Shown: positions 36,125-44,592 of the stretch, one piece after another
How positions within the stretch are numbered: the first letter of the stretch is position 1
Layout of the letters: every line of letters starts with the position of its first letter
Assembly (NCBI RefSeq): GCF_001651875.1
Contig: NZ_LNQB01000072.1
Location: forward strand, 124,001 to 188,000
DNA from: Sinorhizobium saheli
GTDB lineage: Bacteria > Pseudomonadota > Alphaproteobacteria > Rhizobiales > Rhizobiaceae
Direction: 5' to 3'
Length of the DNA stretch: 64,000 nucleotides
The notes under the pieces: model-generated
Databases searched by the model: none
Seen by the model: only the letters and a program-made list of their open reading frames with translations
What the model was told of the DNA's origin: nothing
Made by a program: the position numbers and the translations under genes

Positions 36125-36456
36125 TTCAATCCTCGTTTGCTGCGGACGAGCACGGAGGTATCAAGCTTCCGTGTGCCGATTCGAACGAACCTTAAGTGAG
36201 TTCGCGGTTGAAACAAACGCCGCGAATCAGCTCGTGAAATTCTTGCACAGATTTGTTTTTCAGGGCAGATGCGGCCGACGAAACGCGCAAAAGCGCCGCG
36301 CATCCTTCCGGAACACGCGGCGCCAAATATCTTGGAATTGACTGCTGTTGCCTGTGCTTGAGCGGGATGCGCTCACAACCGTCCGCACCACCGCTCTATC
36401 GTTTGTCTGGCCGCATTTATGCGACGTCAGGTGGTTCCACCTGAGTGCAAAATGCT
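36125..36456. other. Intergenic region between tolC and popZ
   Basis: The left part should hold the popZ promoter; the right part, 36360-36460, is a three-hairpin repeat whose end forms the tolC stop. No gene is seen. Confidence 0.5.
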
Positions 36457-36460
36457 CTAG
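36360..36460 (+). repeat. Three-hairpin repeat, full copy overlapping the tolC stop
   Basis: Order GAGCGGGATGCGCTCAC, CGCACCACCGCTCTATC, GGCCGCATTTATGCGACGTC, AGGTGGTTCCACCTGAGTGC, AAAATGCTCTAG. The third hairpin AGGTGG-TT-CCACCT is perfect. The last bases CTA give the TAG stop of tolC on the minus strand. Confidence 0.8.
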
Positions 36461-37824
36461 TGCCCGTCGACGGTGCGCAGGCCGAACCACTTGTCCTTGA
36501 CGGCTTCGTAGTGTTCCTCGGCGCGGTATTCGGCCACTTGCAGGCCCTGTGTCCTGACCGTCAGGTTGCCCATTGCCGCAAGCAGTGCATAGCTCGCCAC
36601 GACGGCATCACGCTGGGCGCCGGCCAAGGCCTCCTGCGCATCCAGCACGTCCTGTTGCGAGTCGAGCACGTCGAGGGTCGTGCGCTGCCCGACCTTGCGT
36701 TCCTCGACGACGCCCTCGAGCGCCAGATTGGCGGCGGCGATCTGCGATCGGCTGGCGGTGATTCGCGCCAGCGCCGACTCGAGCTGGGCATGAGCGGTCA
36801 CGACCGTCTGCTGCACCGAAGCGCGGGCGGAATCGACGAGGATGCGCTGCTGACCCAGGGTTTCCTTGGCCTGGCGGATCTGGCCGTACTCCGCACCGCC
36901 CTGGTAGATCGGAACCTCGAGACGCGCCGTGACGCTCGCGGTCGTATCATCGAGCCCCGTGCCGCTATTGCCGGTATTGCGCGTGACAGCGCCCTGGAGG
37001 ACGACGCCGGGCAACATCGAGCCCTCGGCCGACTTCACCTGGAAGCCCGCCGAATCAACGGCGTACTGCGCAGCCAGGATCTGCGGATTCTGCCGCAAGC
37101 CCGTCGCAACCGCCTGGTCGAGGGACCTCGGCATCCCCTTCTTCGCCGGGCCCGGCTGCCTGATGCCGGTCGGCGCCGCGCCGACGATCTGCACATAGAC
37201 CGCCTCGCTCTGCTTCAACTGGGCAACCGCGCTGACGAGCAGCGACTGGGCGTCCGCCAGTTGCGCTTCCGCCTGGCTTACGTCGGTGCGCGTGCCTTCG
37301 CCCACGTCGAGGCGGGCCTGCGCAGCGTTTAACTGCTCGCGAAGGAAGGCCAGGTTCTGGCGGCGGATGGAAACGATCTGCTGGTCGCGGGCGATGTTGG
37401 CGTAGGCCTGCGCGGCCGCCAGCAGGATCTGGATCTCATTGGCCTTCAGCGTCTCGCGGCTCGAGAACACGTTGGCCTCTGCCGCCCTGACATTGTTCAG
37501 CGTCTGAAACCCGTCGAAAATCGTCTGGGTGATGGAGATGCCCACCTGTCCGCTGTGGACATCGCGCCTGCCGGTCTCGGCATCGATTCGCGCGAGCGTT
37601 CCCGTTGCGCTCGCCGAGACCTGGGGCCGATAGCCGGCCTTGGCGATAGGCACCCCTTCGTCAGTGGCGCGCAGACCGGCGCGCGCTGCGTTCAGATCCG
37701 GGTTGTTCGCATAGGCCTTCGCCATTGCCCCGAAGATCGTCTCCGCGAGGACTGCGTGCGGCGCAAGCAGCACGCTGGTCGAGACAGCCGCCCACAAGGC
37801 TGCTTTGCGGACAATCGACACCAT
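36457..37824 (-). CDS. tolC: TolC-family outer membrane efflux protein
   Basis: Trimeric outer-membrane channel for type I secretion and drug efflux. The 455-residue precursor has a signal peptide (about 1-27, cut near VLA-ETIFGAM), then two OEP repeats: AYANNPDLNAARAGLRATDEGV and later VATGLRQNPQILAAQYAVDSAGFQVKSAEG, with long coiled-coil helices and beta segments such as RLEVPIYQGGAEYGQIRQAKETLGQQRI. GGAGGG precedes the ATG. In rhizobia the single tolC is needed for exopolysaccharide-related and type I export. The stop codon is in a repeat, so the tail DGH is probably fixed by the insertion. It sits upstream of popZ-valS and 284 bp from a PCMT-like gene. Confidence 0.93.
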   Translation of the reverse strand: MVSIVRKAALWAAVSTSVLLAPHAVLAETIFGAMAKAYANNPDLNAARAGLRATDEGVPIAKAGYRPQVSASATGTLARIDAETGRRDVHSGQVGISITQTIFDGFQTLNNVRAAEANVFSSRETLKANEIQILLAAAQAYANIARDQQIVSIRRQNLAFLREQLNAAQARLDVGEGTRTDVSQAEAQLADAQSLLVSAVAQLKQSEAVYVQIVGAAPTGIRQPGPAKKGMPRSLDQAVATGLRQNPQILAAQYAVDSAGFQVKSAEGSMLPGVVLQGAVTRNTGNSGTGLDDTTASVTARLEVPIYQGGAEYGQIRQAKETLGQQRILVDSARASVQQTVVTAHAQLESALARITASRSQIAAANLALEGVVEERKVGQRTTLDVLDSQQDVLDAQEALAGAQRDAVVASYALLAAMGNLTVRTQGLQVAEYRAEEHYEAVKDKWFGLRTVDGH

Positions 37825-38108
37825 CTTCCCTCCGATCAGCCGGGGTGACGTTGCACCCCCGCGATTTCAGCAGATCAAACCCTGAACGGGCGCCTGCGCA
37901 ACCAATGCAGTGAAGCGCCCGCGCCACCCATTGGCGGGCAAATCACCACTTCCATACTCTTTTGAACCCCGGATTCGGTCTCCCGACAACTGCACACTAA
38001 CGCTCGACGCGGGCATTTCAAAAAGAAACAAGCGATACGTTGCCGATTGGCAACATTACAGTTTTAGCTTCAACGCGCATATGCTGAGCTACCTCAATGA
38101 GAGGCGCC

Positions 38109-38768
38109 TCAGAAAACGAAAGGCTTCTCGCGGCGGAACCCGGGGAGCGGCTTCACGGCCGTGTTGAAGGCGGCCCGTTCCGACGTCCTTCCCGATTCGC
38201 GCACATAGAGTTTTGCATGGGATGCGTTACCAAACCCTTCAACCGCCACAAGGCGACCGCCGTCGCGAAGCTGCTCGAACAGGGCCGTGGGTATCGTTTC
38301 CACCGCCCCGTTGATGAAGATCACGTCATAGGGCGCTTCGGCCGCATAGCCCTTCTCGAGGTCGCCGGTCACCACCGCCACATTGTCGTAGCCGAGGCGC
38401 GCCAGCGTCTCGGTTGCGGTCGCGGCGAGCGACTCGTCGCTTTCGAGCGCCACGACCGAGCCGGCGATGAGCGACAGCAGCGCAGACGCATAGCCGGTGC
38501 CGCAGCCGATCTCGAGCACCACGTCCGACTTGGAGATCCGCGCAAGCTGCAGGAGCTTCGCCAAAGGCGACGGTTCCATCAGGTAACGCCGGGCGGCGCT
38601 TCCCGCGAGCTCGATATCGGCGTCGATATAGGCCAGGTCCCGCATCTTTGCGGGCACGAACTCTTCGCGCGGAACGGAGAGGAAGGCGGACAGGATCGAA
38701 TGGGAGGTCACATCCGTGGTCCTGATCTGATTGTCCACCATCTTAATGCGCGCTGCTTCGAAGTTCAT
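38109..38768 (-). CDS. PCMT-like SAM methyltransferase, second paralogue
   Basis: The 219-residue protein has PCMT-family layout: N-terminal helices MNFEAARIKMVDNQIRTTDV, motif I VVLEIGCGTGYASALL (about 83-98) and later DVIFINGAVETIP. The SQP substrate loop is missing; the region reads DADIELAGSAARRYLMEPSPLAKL (about 49-71). It is placed next to tolC, as in other rhizobia. GAGGCAACATC precedes the ATG. True isoaspartyl repair is uncertain; it may methylate another target. It is more divergent from E. coli Pcm than the surE-linked gene and not its close duplicate. Confidence 0.85.
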   Translation of the reverse strand: MNFEAARIKMVDNQIRTTDVTSHSILSAFLSVPREEFVPAKMRDLAYIDADIELAGSAARRYLMEPSPLAKLLQLARISKSDVVLEIGCGTGYASALLSLIAGSVVALESDESLAATATETLARLGYDNVAVVTGDLEKGYAAEAPYDVIFINGAVETIPTALFEQLRDGGRLVAVEGFGNASHAKLYVRESGRTSERAAFNTAVKPLPGFRREKPFVF

Positions 38769-38897
38769 GATGTTGCCTCGTGTCGAGTGGCGCGGGCGCC
38801 GCTGCCTTGGAAATCCGCGTGATCTGCGTCGGGCTTCTATAAGCCTGTTGCCTAAAGCTCATAATTCGCCGCACGGCCGGTTTCAAGCGACCGCGGT

Positions 38898-38918
38898 ATT
38901 TTGCACGCGCAAAATGGA
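38898..38918. repeat. Palindromic motif ATTTTGC-ACGC-GCAAAAT
   Basis: It reads ATTTTGCACGCGCAAAATGG and resembles the one at 41-56 (TTTCGCACGTGCGAAATGG), both followed by ATGG. It lies in the exbD-PCMT gap. Could be a protein-binding site or remnant of a rhizobial repeat. Confidence 0.35.
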
Positions 38919-39016
38919 AAGCCGGCAGCCGGCGGGCGGGCCGGAGAGACGGGACAAGACCGGAGGAAGGCTCGCCTGTCGCGATCGCGCGAATGGCACG
39001 CAGACGCGCGGCAGGG

Positions 39017-39442
39017 TCAGCGACCCGGTGCCGCTTCGAGGCCGACGAGCGCGATCTTGCCGTAACCCGCCGTTTGGATGAGGTTCATCACCGTCATCAG
39101 CTCGCCATAATCGACCAGCTTGTCAGCGCGCAGCAGCACGCGCGTTTCCGTGTTGCCGTTCGTGATCCGCTGGAGCTCGGAAACGAAGGCTTCGCGGGCC
39201 GTCTCCTCGTTGCCGATCGCGAGCGTAAGATCGGCCTTCAGCGTCACGAAGACAGGCTTGTCGTCACGCGGGGCCGGCTTTGCGACGGATTGCGGCAGGT
39301 CGACCTTCATGTCGACCGTAGCGAGCGGCGCGGCCACCATGAAGATGATAAGCAGCACCAGCATCACGTCGATAAAGGGGGTGACGTTGATCTCGCTGTT
39401 CTCGTCGAGATCGCTGCTGCCGTCGGAAATTTTTCCCGCCAT
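39017..39442 (-). CDS. exbD: TonB-system proton channel subunit ExbD
   Basis: With ExbB it uses the proton gradient to drive TonB-dependent uptake. The 141-residue protein has one N-terminal TM (about 18-44: EINVTPFIDVMLVLLIIFMVAAPLAT) with the essential Asp in FIDVMLVLL, then a periplasmic domain. It starts 6 bp past the exbB stop with AAAGGCC before ATG. The order exbB-exbD is normal, but no tonB follows within the window; 248 bp downstream starts a PCMT-like gene. Assignment to TonB rather than TolR/TolA rests on ExbB. Confidence 0.92.
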   Translation of the reverse strand: MAGKISDGSSDLDENSEINVTPFIDVMLVLLIIFMVAAPLATVDMKVDLPQSVAKPAPRDDKPVFVTLKADLTLAIGNEETAREAFVSELQRITNGNTETRVLLRADKLVDYGELMTVMNLIQTAGYGKIALVGLEAAPGR

Positions 39443-39447
39443 GGCCT

Positions 39448-40332
39448 TTATCCGATTCGGGCGATCGGCGCGTCGGGGCCATGGGCAAGCCCCTCCGGCC
39501 GGCGCGGTTGCGCCTTGCGCACCAGGCGATGGTCGAGGTCACGGCTCACCAGTCTTTCGACGGCTGCGGCAGCATCTGCAAGGATGAGCTTGTAGCCCCC
39601 CACCGAACGGGCGAAGTAGTTGTAGATGACCACGGCCGGTATGGCCGCCACCAGGCCGATCGCGGTAGCCAGCAGCGCTTCGGCGATCCCCGGCGCAACG
39701 ATCGCGAGGTTGGTCGTCTGGGCCTTGCTGATGCCGATGAAGGAATTCATGATTCCCCAGACCGTGCCGAACAGGCCGACGAACGGGCCCACCGAACCGA
39801 TCGAAGCGAGGATCCCGGTGCCGGCGCTCATCCGCTTGCCGGCGCGGACCTCGATGCGGGTCAGCAGCGAGGCGACACGTTCCTTGATGCCTGCTGCCGG
39901 CACATGGTCCAGCACGGCTTCGGAACGCCGCATCTCGTCGATCGCCGCGGCGACCATGTCGGCGGCCACGCCGGTCCTTACGAGTTTCGACTCCACGCCG
40001 GCCAGACCGTTTGCCGCGGTCAGAACTTCAACCGCGCGTTTCAGCCGCGATTTTGCCTGCGCGAGTTCCAGCGTCTTCACAAGAAAGATCGCCCAGGTGA
40101 CGACGGAAGCCAGCGCCAGCGCGATCATCACGCTCTTTACGACGACATCGGCCGCAAGAAACATGCCGACCGGCGAAAGCTCATGGGGCAGGATCGGCTC
40201 CTGCGCGCCGGCCGCCGCGGGCTGCAGCGCCGCCGCCGTCTGGGCGAAGCCGGGCGCAGCAGGGGCGGCAAGGAAAGCAGCCAGCATTGCCGCCAGCACA
40301 ACAATCAATTTCGGCCGGATCCGGTTCGCCAT
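39448..40332 (-). CDS. exbB: TonB-system energizer ExbB
   Basis: Three-TM proton channel subunit. The 294-residue protein has an N-terminal signal-like segment (PKLIVVLAAMLAAFLAAPAAPGFA), TM1 VKSVMIALALASVVTWAIFLVK and a TM2-TM3 core (SVGPFVGLFGTVWGIMNSFIG and AEALLATAIGLVAAIPAVVIYNYF). The cleavable N-terminal extension and the length of about 300 are typical of the TonB-system ExbB of rhizobia rather than TolQ. GAGGAACGAG precedes ATG 40332. Its upstream gap of about 160 bp (40333-40494) is AT-rich (TATAATAATCAAGAATAATG) and may hold an iron-regulated promoter; I cannot define a box. Confidence 0.92.
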   Translation of the reverse strand: MANRIRPKLIVVLAAMLAAFLAAPAAPGFAQTAAALQPAAAGAQEPILPHELSPVGMFLAADVVVKSVMIALALASVVTWAIFLVKTLELAQAKSRLKRAVEVLTAANGLAGVESKLVRTGVAADMVAAAIDEMRRSEAVLDHVPAAGIKERVASLLTRIEVRAGKRMSAGTGILASIGSVGPFVGLFGTVWGIMNSFIGISKAQTTNLAIVAPGIAEALLATAIGLVAAIPAVVIYNYFARSVGGYKLILADAAAAVERLVSRDLDHRLVRKAQPRRPEGLAHGPDAPIARIG

Positions 40333-40494
40333 CTCGTTCCTCGTTCTGCTTCCGCCCGATCGTCGCGGGCCCCGGGCAAAGCCCTTCCGCGACGCTCTTT
40401 ACGACAAAGCATCGCCGGATGGCAAGGATTTGTGGAGTATAATAATCAAGAATAATGACGCGGCATGTCCCGGCCCGCCGCGATACCCACGGCT

Positions 40495-42921
40495 TCAGAG
40501 AGGAGGCGCTTCACTCAGGAAGTCGCCGCTGCGCCAGTCGTAGCGGCGATGGCGCTGCCAGGGCCTCTCGGTCGAGGCAAAGGACGGTACGATGCGCATG
40601 CCATCGGGCGCGCCCGATTGCGTTCGCTCTGCGTGGATCTCGATGGCGCCGGTCCGCCGCAGGGTCTCGCCGCTTATCATCAGCGCCCGTCTCGACGGGC
40701 AGGTCGCTACCGGCCGGCGGGTGGCAACGACGAGGACGTCCGCGTGTTCGCAGAGCACTGGAACGAGTTGCGGGGCCTCGACGACGATCACCGTCCAGCC
40801 TTCGCGGCTCCTGCCGACGCAGGCTGCGCCCTTCCGGCAGGCGAAGGCGCCGGGCTTTGCCACCGCCAGCAATGCGGCGACGTGGACGGACGTTGCCGCC
40901 GCACCCTGTCCGGCGCCTGTTGCGGGCGCCTCGACCGGCCTTATGTGATCGGCCGCGGCAAGCGCGCGCTGCCATTGTGAAAAGATGAATTCCGGCGGTC
41001 GGCTGCGATTGGTGGCGATCGCCTTGCCGGCGACCAGCCCGACCAACTGGCCGTCCTCCGATATCGTGATCGACGGGGGCTCGGCCCGGCCCTGCGAGGC
41101 GATCTGAGCCCCGCCGAGAAGCACCAGCCCAACCCCGGCGAGCGCCAGCCGCGTTCGCAGCACACAGAGCAGAACGCCGCCGAAGGCGACGAGGAAGAAG
41201 CCGGTGGCGTCGATGCGGCCCGTAGCCCATTCGCCATCGAGCGAGGCGACGTAGCGCGCGACCGCAAGCATCCAGTCCAGCCCCTGCCCCATCACCTGCA
41301 AGGGATAATATTCGAGCCCGAAGGGCATGAGCAGCATCGCGAACAGGGCGAAAGGCATGACGAGGATGCCGATCAGCGGCGTCGCGGCCACATTGGCCGC
41401 CAGCCCGTAGGCCGGCAGGCGGTTGAAATGGCCGGCGGCGTAGATGGCCGTTGCCAATCCGCCGATGACGGAGGTGGCGACCGTACCCACCGCGAGGCCG
41501 GATACGGCCTGCCAGCGCCCCCGCTTGCCGGCGTTCTCGCGATCCCTTGCCTTGTAGTCACGCCAGCGGGCATAGCCGGCAACCAGGGCCAAGGTGGCCG
41601 CAAAGGACATTTGAAATCCCGGTCCGGCGACTGCGGAGGGCTTCCAGGCGATGATAACGAGTGCGGCAAGCGCGACATTGCGCAGGCTGATCGAGATGCG
41701 ATCGAAGAAGACGGCAACGAGCATGATCGAAATCATGATCCAGGACCTCAGCGCAGAGACCGCCCCGCCGGAAATGAGGATGTAGAGGAAAACCATGAGC
41801 AACGCGCCGGCGGCGGCGACCTTCTTGGCGGGGAATTTCTCCGCAAGACCGGGAACGAAGCTCATGAGCGTCCGTGCGCCGATGAGAAACGTGCCCGCGG
41901 CAAGCACCATGTTGAGGCCCGAGATCGCGAGCACGTGCGACAGGCCGGCCGCACGCAGCGCCTCCACGGTCTCGCGGCCGATGGCGCGCTCCTCCCCCGT
42001 CACGAGCGCCGCGGCAATCGCCCCGGTGTCGCCGCCGATCGCCGCCCGGATTCGATTGCCGACCGTCTCGCGCATAGTCGCCAACTCGGCGCGCATCCAG
42101 TCAGAGAGTGCGGTTTGCGACGGGATGGCGACGCTCACCGCATCAGTCGCGGCATGCGGAGCGCCGTAGAAAAAGCCGACGGCGCCCACGCCCCTGAAGT
42201 AGGAGTCGAAGGCAAAATCATTGAGCCCAGGCAGCGCCGGCCCCGAAGGCGGAGAAAGGCGGGCCTTGCCTTCGATGACCGTTCCAACCTGAAAAGGCTC
42301 GTGACGGCTCCGCGCAAGCAGCGTCGCGCGCGCCGGAGGCCTGCGCAGCCGCGGCCTCGACGTTTCCTCAATCTCGACGAGATAGCGCCAGCGCCCCTTG
42401 TCGTCCGGCTCCCGCGACAGCACGCGGCCGCGCAGCTCCGTCGTCACCGACCCGTCGAGAACGACGGTGTCGAGCCTCGCCGTTTCGAGGGAGGCGAGCA
42501 GCATGCCGGCGACAACGAGCGCGGGCCCAAGAGCCAGCGGCCGCCAGCGATGAAAACCGCCCCGGCAGAGCAATGCAGGTATGCCGAAAACGCAGAGCAG
42601 CACTGCAAGTTCGGCAATTCCGACGGATTCCGGCAGCGCAAACCACGCAATGGCACCAAGCGCAAGCAGAACCGGAACCAGGACGAAACCGTGGCCGAAC
42701 TCCGCCTCCTCGGCCACAGCGGCGCCGAAATGGCCGCGAAAGGATTTCGCCGTCGACCGGACGCGATTGCGGAGCATCGGGCCGTAACGGGTCGCCGGTC
42801 GCGTGCGGCCAAGGCGCGTGGCGGGCAAATCGGCGCTCGCAGGCGCATGATCGCCAGCGGCGGGCCGCCACGCGGCACGCTCCGCGTCTAGCACGACTGC
42901 CTGTGCCTGTCGCTCCCCCAT
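40495..42921 (-). CDS. ComEC/Rec2-family membrane protein
   Basis: ComEC forms the inner-membrane pore for DNA uptake in competent bacteria. The 808-residue protein has an N-terminal TM/OB-like region (DUF4131, about 60-230), the competence domain with SHVLAISGLNMVLAAG (about 300-315) and about ten TM helices, then a C-terminal region about 630-808. That end has beta-lactamase-like shape (DGQLVGLVAGKAIA, VIVVEAP, ADVLVVATRRP) but no HxHxDH metal motif. ATG 42921 follows AGGAGGGG and is preferred over the start at 43014. It is divergent from gltA. Other competence genes are not seen here. Confidence 0.88.
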   Translation of the reverse strand: MGERQAQAVVLDAERAAWRPAAGDHAPASADLPATRLGRTRPATRYGPMLRNRVRSTAKSFRGHFGAAVAEEAEFGHGFVLVPVLLALGAIAWFALPESVGIAELAVLLCVFGIPALLCRGGFHRWRPLALGPALVVAGMLLASLETARLDTVVLDGSVTTELRGRVLSREPDDKGRWRYLVEIEETSRPRLRRPPARATLLARSRHEPFQVGTVIEGKARLSPPSGPALPGLNDFAFDSYFRGVGAVGFFYGAPHAATDAVSVAIPSQTALSDWMRAELATMRETVGNRIRAAIGGDTGAIAAALVTGEERAIGRETVEALRAAGLSHVLAISGLNMVLAAGTFLIGARTLMSFVPGLAEKFPAKKVAAAGALLMVFLYILISGGAVSALRSWIMISIMLVAVFFDRISISLRNVALAALVIIAWKPSAVAGPGFQMSFAATLALVAGYARWRDYKARDRENAGKRGRWQAVSGLAVGTVATSVIGGLATAIYAAGHFNRLPAYGLAANVAATPLIGILVMPFALFAMLLMPFGLEYYPLQVMGQGLDWMLAVARYVASLDGEWATGRIDATGFFLVAFGGVLLCVLRTRLALAGVGLVLLGGAQIASQGRAEPPSITISEDGQLVGLVAGKAIATNRSRPPEFIFSQWQRALAAADHIRPVEAPATGAGQGAAATSVHVAALLAVAKPGAFACRKGAACVGRSREGWTVIVVEAPQLVPVLCEHADVLVVATRRPVATCPSRRALMISGETLRRTGAIEIHAERTQSGAPDGMRIVPSFASTERPWQRHRRYDWRSGDFLSEAPPL

Positions 42922-43245
42922 TCGTCCGCTTCGCCCCTCCTGCCAAGGAAGGCGATCCTGCAATCTATGAAGCGGGATTGCAATCGGAAGGCCGCCTGCC
43001 CAAAAAACAGGCACGGCCGCTCAATTGCAAATAGAATGGTACCGCATTATCAGCTTGGCGACCATTGATATCGCTGGACATGTTGCCGTAACATGCGATT
43101 GTTGCAACGCCATATGCTGATTTTCGCACCGCACAATATGCCTTTCGTACTGCTTGGCAGCCGAAAATAAATCATATAGCAAATTCGCAACGCTCAAATT
43201 CGCGGCACATCGATATGCCACGATGCCACAAACACGGAGGGTCCC
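42922..43245. other. Divergent promoter region between comEC-like gene and gltA
   Basis: The last 200 bp are AT-rich. Candidate -35 TTGGCA (43154-43159) and -10 TATAGC (43175-43180) for gltA are only 15 bp apart, a weak match. An inverted repeat ACATG-N8-CATG and a palindrome GTTGCAAC lie between 43058 and 43112. No gene is supported. Confidence 0.4.
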
Positions 43246-44535
43246 ATGTCAGAAAGAAGCGCGACAATAACAATCGGCGGAAAATCGGCGGACCTGCCAG
43301 TGCGATCGGGGTCGATCGGCCCGGACGTCGTGGATATCGGCTCGCTCTACAAGCAGACGAAGATGTTTACCTACGACCCGGGCTTTACCTCCACGGCGTC
43401 GTGCGAATCCAAGATCACCTATATCGATGGCGACGAAGGCGTGCTGCTGCACCGCGGCTATCCGATCGAGCAGCTCGCCGAGCACGGCGACTTCCTCGAG
43501 GTCTGCTACCTGCTTCTTTACGGCGAACTGCCGACCAAGGCCCAGAAGGCCGACTTCGACTATCGTGTCACCCATCACACGATGGTCCATGAGCAGATGA
43601 CGCGCTTCTTCACCGGCTTCCGTCGCGACGCCCATCCGATGGCCGTCATGTGCGGTTGCGTCGGAGCCCTTTCGGCGTTCTATCACGACTCGACCGACAT
43701 CACCGATCCGCATCAGCGCATGGTCGCATCGCTGCGCATGATCGCGAAGATGCCGACGATCGCCGCCATGGCCTACAAGTACTATATCGGCCAGCCGTTT
43801 GTTTATCCGAAGAACGACCTCGACTACGCCTCCAACTTCCTGCGCATGTGTTTTGCCGTGCCGTGCGAGGAATATGTCGTCAACCCGGTCCTTGCACGCG
43901 CCATGGACCGCATCTTCATCCTGCATGCCGATCACGAGCAGAACGCCTCGACATCGACGGTGCGCCTCGCCGGCTCGTCGGGCGCGAACCCCTTCGCCTG
44001 CATCGCGGCCGGCATCGCCTGCCTCTGGGGTCCGGCACATGGCGGCGCCAACGAAGCGGCGCTCAACATGCTCGCCGAAATCGGAACGGTCGACCGCATT
44101 CCGGAATATATCGCCAAGGCGAAGGACAAGAACGATCCGTTCCGCCTGATGGGCTTCGGCCACCGGGTCTACAAGCACTACGATCCGCGGGCGAAGATCA
44201 TGCAGAAGACCACGCATGAGGTTCTCGCCGAGCTCGGCCACAAGGACGATCCGCTGCTCGAAGTGGCGATGGAGCTCGAACGCATCGCGCTGACGGACGA
44301 GTACTTCATCGAGAAGAAGCTCTACCCGAACATCGACTTCTACTCCGGCATCACGCTGAAGGCACTGGGCTTCCCCACGACCATGTTCACCGTGCTCTTC
44401 GCGCTCGCCCGCACCGTTGGCTGGATCGCCCAGTGGAACGAGATGATCGAGGATCCGGAACAGCGAATCGGCCGTCCGCGCCAGCTCTATGTCGGCGCGC
44501 CGCTGCGCGATTACGTGCCGCTTTCCAAGCGCTGA
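43246..44535 (+). CDS. gltA: Citrate synthase
   Basis: Condenses acetyl-CoA and oxaloacetate to citrate, entering the TCA cycle; cytoplasmic. The 429-residue type II enzyme has the small and large domains with catalytic residues H265 ([12 protein letters not shown]), H306 ([15 protein letters not shown]) and D364 ([11 protein letters not shown]). GGAGGG precedes the ATG. Length matches the E. coli enzyme (427). It is a single gene between divergent comEC and convergent lpxB, so it probably has its own promoter and uses the terminator at 44562-44592. Confidence 0.97.
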   Translation: MSERSATITIGGKSADLPVRSGSIGPDVVDIGSLYKQTKMFTYDPGFTSTASCESKITYIDGDEGVLLHRGYPIEQLAEHGDFLEVCYLLLYGELPTKAQKADFDYRVTHHTMVHEQMTRFFTGFRRDAHPMAVMCGCVGALSAFYHDSTDITDPHQRMVASLRMIAKMPTIAAMAYKYYIGQPFVYPKNDLDYASNFLRMCFAVPCEEYVVNPVLARAMDRIFILHADHEQNASTSTVRLAGSSGANPFACIAAGIACLWGPAHGGANEAALNMLAEIGTVDRIPEYIAKAKDKNDPFRLMGFGHRVYKHYDPRAKIMQKTTHEVLAELGHKDDPLLEVAMELERIALTDEYFIEKKLYPNIDFYSGITLKALGFPTTMFTVLFALARTVGWIAQWNEMIEDPEQRIGRPRQLYVGAPLRDYVPLSKR

Positions 44536-44561
44536 GTCGAGAAGAGCCTATCCGACAAAGA

Positions 44562-44592
44562 AGCCCGGTCAGAAATGGCCGGGCTTTTTTCC
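44562..44592 (+). terminator. Bidirectional terminator between gltA and lpxB
   Basis: A 9-bp stem (AGCCCGGTC/GGCCGGGCT) with loop AGAAAT, followed by T6 on the plus strand. The lpxB stop (44569-44571) and the codons for its last residues lie inside the stem-loop, so lpxB's end doubles as gltA's terminator. Confidence 0.85.

Noticed and set aside
28990-36460. CRISPR array
   Set aside because: The four three-hairpin copies are scattered, unequally spaced and about 100 bp long, not short direct repeats with regular spacers.
40430-40460. Iron-box (Irr or RirA) upstream of exbB
   Set aside because: The stretch is AT-rich, but TCA-N7-TGA does not match the TGA-N9-TCA-like or TTTAGAA-type motifs, so I make no assignment.
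41428-42891. 487-codon plus-strand frame opposite the comEC-like gene
   Set aside because: Translation is Arg/Glu/Asp-rich low complexity; the minus-strand frame has TM helices and the ISGLNM motif.
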